A stretch of DNA of 59,178 nt from Stereocaulon alpinum (taxonomy: Eukaryota; Ascomycota; Lecanoromycetes; Lecanorales; Stereocaulaceae). Shown one piece after another: positions 57,832 to 59,178 of the stretch; position 1 is the first letter of the stretch, and the number at the start of each line of letters is the position of its first letter. A model generated the notes under the pieces. It was given only the letters and a program-made list of their open reading frames with translations, was not told where the DNA came from and ran no database searches. The translations under genes and the position numbers were made by a program. The stretch is from assembly GCA_018257865.1 (NCBI GenBank), contig JAEUBA010000128.1:1-59178 (forward strand), given 5' to 3'.

Positions 57832-58104
57832 TATTATAATCCTAATCTAGAGGCCCTGCTACTAGTATAGAGGTAGCGTATTAGTATAGAGATAGCTTAG
57901 TATACTAGTTAATACGGTTCCCGGATAGGGACTAGCGGCGAGCTAGCCCTAGGGGTATTTAGGCTTATAAGCTTACTAGCTCTTTCCTTTCTTCTTCGTC
58001 TTATTTTCTAGATACTAAGCGTAGCCTATTAGCCGAATCCTAATATAAGGTAGTTTTCTTCAAAGCTGCCTTCTCCTGCGATTACCTTTAGGCGAGCCGT
58101 AACA
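57832..58104 (+). repeat. 3' LTR (273 bp)
   Basis: Begins TATTATAATCC, a transition-mutated copy of the 5' LTR start, and ends GCCGTAACA. It retains several C/G bases that are T/A in the 5' copy and vice versa. Confidence 0.9.
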
Positions 58105-58109
58105 TTAGT
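58105..58109. repeat. Right target-site duplication TTAGT
   Basis: Directly follows the CA end of the 3' LTR and equals 51640-51644. Confidence 0.85.
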
Positions 58110-59046
58110 CGTTTATAAGCTATACTAATCCGTAGTATAGCTATAGCAAATTAAATCGTATTTCTAGGGAGCGTAATATAAGATTCCTAGAGAGATAATC
58201 GCTAATATTATCTAAGTCGTCGATATATAGACGTAATTAATTTAATATCCTATAGAGTTAGAAGTTCCTAAGTCCGTTATATAACCGGTAGGATAGATCG
58301 AATTATTTAAAGATAGGTTATAATACGAAGTAGACCCGCCTAATTACTATTATATATATTAGAAAGATTAGGCTATTAAGGACTATATTAGTTAGAAATA
58401 TAGGAAATCTAGATATAGTAAATAAGGTAGACTTAGTTAGAGTTAATATATACGCTAAGAAGCCGCTAAACCCTAGTAGAAGACTATTATATACTAGCGA
58501 TTTTTCCCTAGCCGTAAGGGTTCCTAGTATTTTAAGGTTACCGCTCTTAGCCCTATACCTACGTTATCCCGCCTACGTATCGTACCCGTATAGGAGCAGG
58601 CGACGAAGGCGTTAGAGTAGTATAAGTAAGCGATTAAATAGAGAGAATAGAAGATTATTACTAAAGGAGAGGTCTATAAGGTTAACCTATAGCTAGAATA
58701 CGCCGGATAGTATACATATTTAGCTAGATTAGATTAAGAGAAGTTATTAGAGTCGGTAGACTATCCTAATAAAGAGACGGAGCTTGTATTAATAGCTATT
58801 TAGAAAGCTATAGATAAGATAATCTAGTATTACTAATACACCGCGATTAATCGTATAGGGATATTTATATAGTTAGAGGCTATCCGTACTAAGAAGTATC
58901 AGACCCGATATTAGCCGTTATAAGAGTATATAAATACGAAATTAGTATAGGAGTACGGTCGACCGTAGAAGTAGATAGCTATATTTATTAGGCGTATATA
59001 CTATTAACGGGAATAGAAAGTACCCGAATATAAACTACGAAATTAG
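58105..59046 (+). pseudogene. OrsD-like (DUF3505) ORF relic, part 3' of the retrotransposon
   Basis: From 58111 one frame runs without any frameshift to 59046, more than 300 codons, interrupted only by TAA/TAG. Blocks include VYKLYQSVV (formerly a CxxC-type zinc motif), ELFKDRL, YEVDPPNYYYI, RFFPSRKGSQYFKVT-like (58498-58539) and a late EYGRP segment. OrsD/DUF3505 domains occur in the orsellinic acid cluster protein OrsD and in large repeat families, including telomere-linked helicase genes. The loss of most Cys and His residues to Tyr fits C-to-T mutation. The last 130 bases of the window add nothing readable. Confidence 0.65.
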
Positions 59047-59178
59047 TAACGTAAAGTTGATTGATTGGTTTATACGCCTATTCTAGTATCTATATATACT
59101 AATGAGGGTGTTCTATTACATTATTTGTGAAACCAGTAGATGGTACACGTAGTGTGCCTTTCCTAGCCGCAAGAGAAA

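Larger units (their letters stand above)
51645..58104 (+). mobile_element. Complete Ty3/gypsy chromovirus-type LTR retrotransposon, RIP-inactivated
   Basis: 6460 bp bounded by two 273-bp LTRs and a TTAGT duplication. The internal region reads on the plus strand as gag (about 52590-53420, with a CCHC-knuckle trace NNCGKLRY near 53365), protease, reverse transcriptase (YIDNILIYS at 55189-55215, where the catalytic YxDD has become YIDN), RNase H (GVVASILL, ELNYLIYNKELLAI), integrase (NG-stop-TE near 56930, formerly GQTE) and a chromodomain (ELEEILGSK ... RGTNKDLE, 57541-57633). Gag-pol order with RT before integrase and a chromodomain at the integrase end defines a chromovirus. Stops are dense and nearly all TAA/TAG where Gln or Trp is expected, so it cannot encode active protein. 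Confidence 0.9.

Noticed and set aside
48745..59178. CRISPR array or tandem gene cluster in the AT-rich block
   Set aside because: The repeats are LTRs and irregular AT-rich motifs; there are no evenly spaced direct repeats with unique spacers, and the organism is a fungus.

Overview
The window looks like nuclear DNA of a filamentous ascomycete (Pezizomycotina, probably a Dothideomycete). The evidence is short introns of about 50-140 nt with GT/GC donors, CTAAC/CTAAT-like branch points and YAG acceptors; families restricted to filamentous fungi (NACHT-ankyrin STAND proteins, HET domain, DUF7924, OrsD-type repeats, IgE-binding-like secreted protein); and long AT-rich tracts whose coding relics carry almost only C-to-T/G-to-A stop mutations, the mark of repeat-induced point mutation (RIP). 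Genus and chromosome cannot be read from the sequence alone.

Layout. About 1-19.6 kb is ordinary gene-bearing euchromatin: a wax-synthase/MBOAT-like acyltransferase, a large multi-exon membrane protein, an IgE-binding-like secreted protein, a disordered protein with an internal duplication, a seven-exon amino-acid permease, an iron-type alcohol dehydrogenase/maleylacetate reductase, and a small membrane protein. From 19.6 to 39 kb the region is accessory in character and decaying: a broken peroxisomal-type alcohol oxidase, a DUF7708-NACHT-ankyrin gene cut by one in-frame TAG, a small secreted protein, a methyltransferase, an NCS1 purine/cytosine-type permease, and RIP-marked relics of DUF7924 and HET genes, the last ending in a 19-bp minisatellite. 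From 39.0 to 48.75 kb lie two intact genes transcribed divergently: a 2325-residue fusion of SF1 helicase, NF-X1 zinc finger and three CbxX/CfxQ-type AAA+ modules, and a fungal protein usually mislabelled geranylgeranyl pyrophosphate synthetase. A TIR-flanked element sits in their shared upstream region. From 48.75 kb to the end the DNA is AT-rich and has no open reading frame: a BTB/POZ relic, degenerate repeats, then a complete 6460-bp Ty3/gypsy chromovirus (273-bp LTRs, 5-bp target duplication TTAGT) inserted inside an OrsD-like (DUF3505) repeat ORF whose frame resumes exactly on the far side.

How it fits together. No single biosynthetic or defence operon is visible. The coherent theme of the right-hand 37 kb is genes of fungal non-self recognition and genome-defence type (NACHT-ankyrin, HET, BTB, NF-X1 helicase) lying among DNA that has been through RIP. 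The helicase-AAA fusion is the largest intact protein and the best candidate for an under-described system; that link is inference. Gene models here were built by reading splice sites and matching remembered family motifs; no database search was run.
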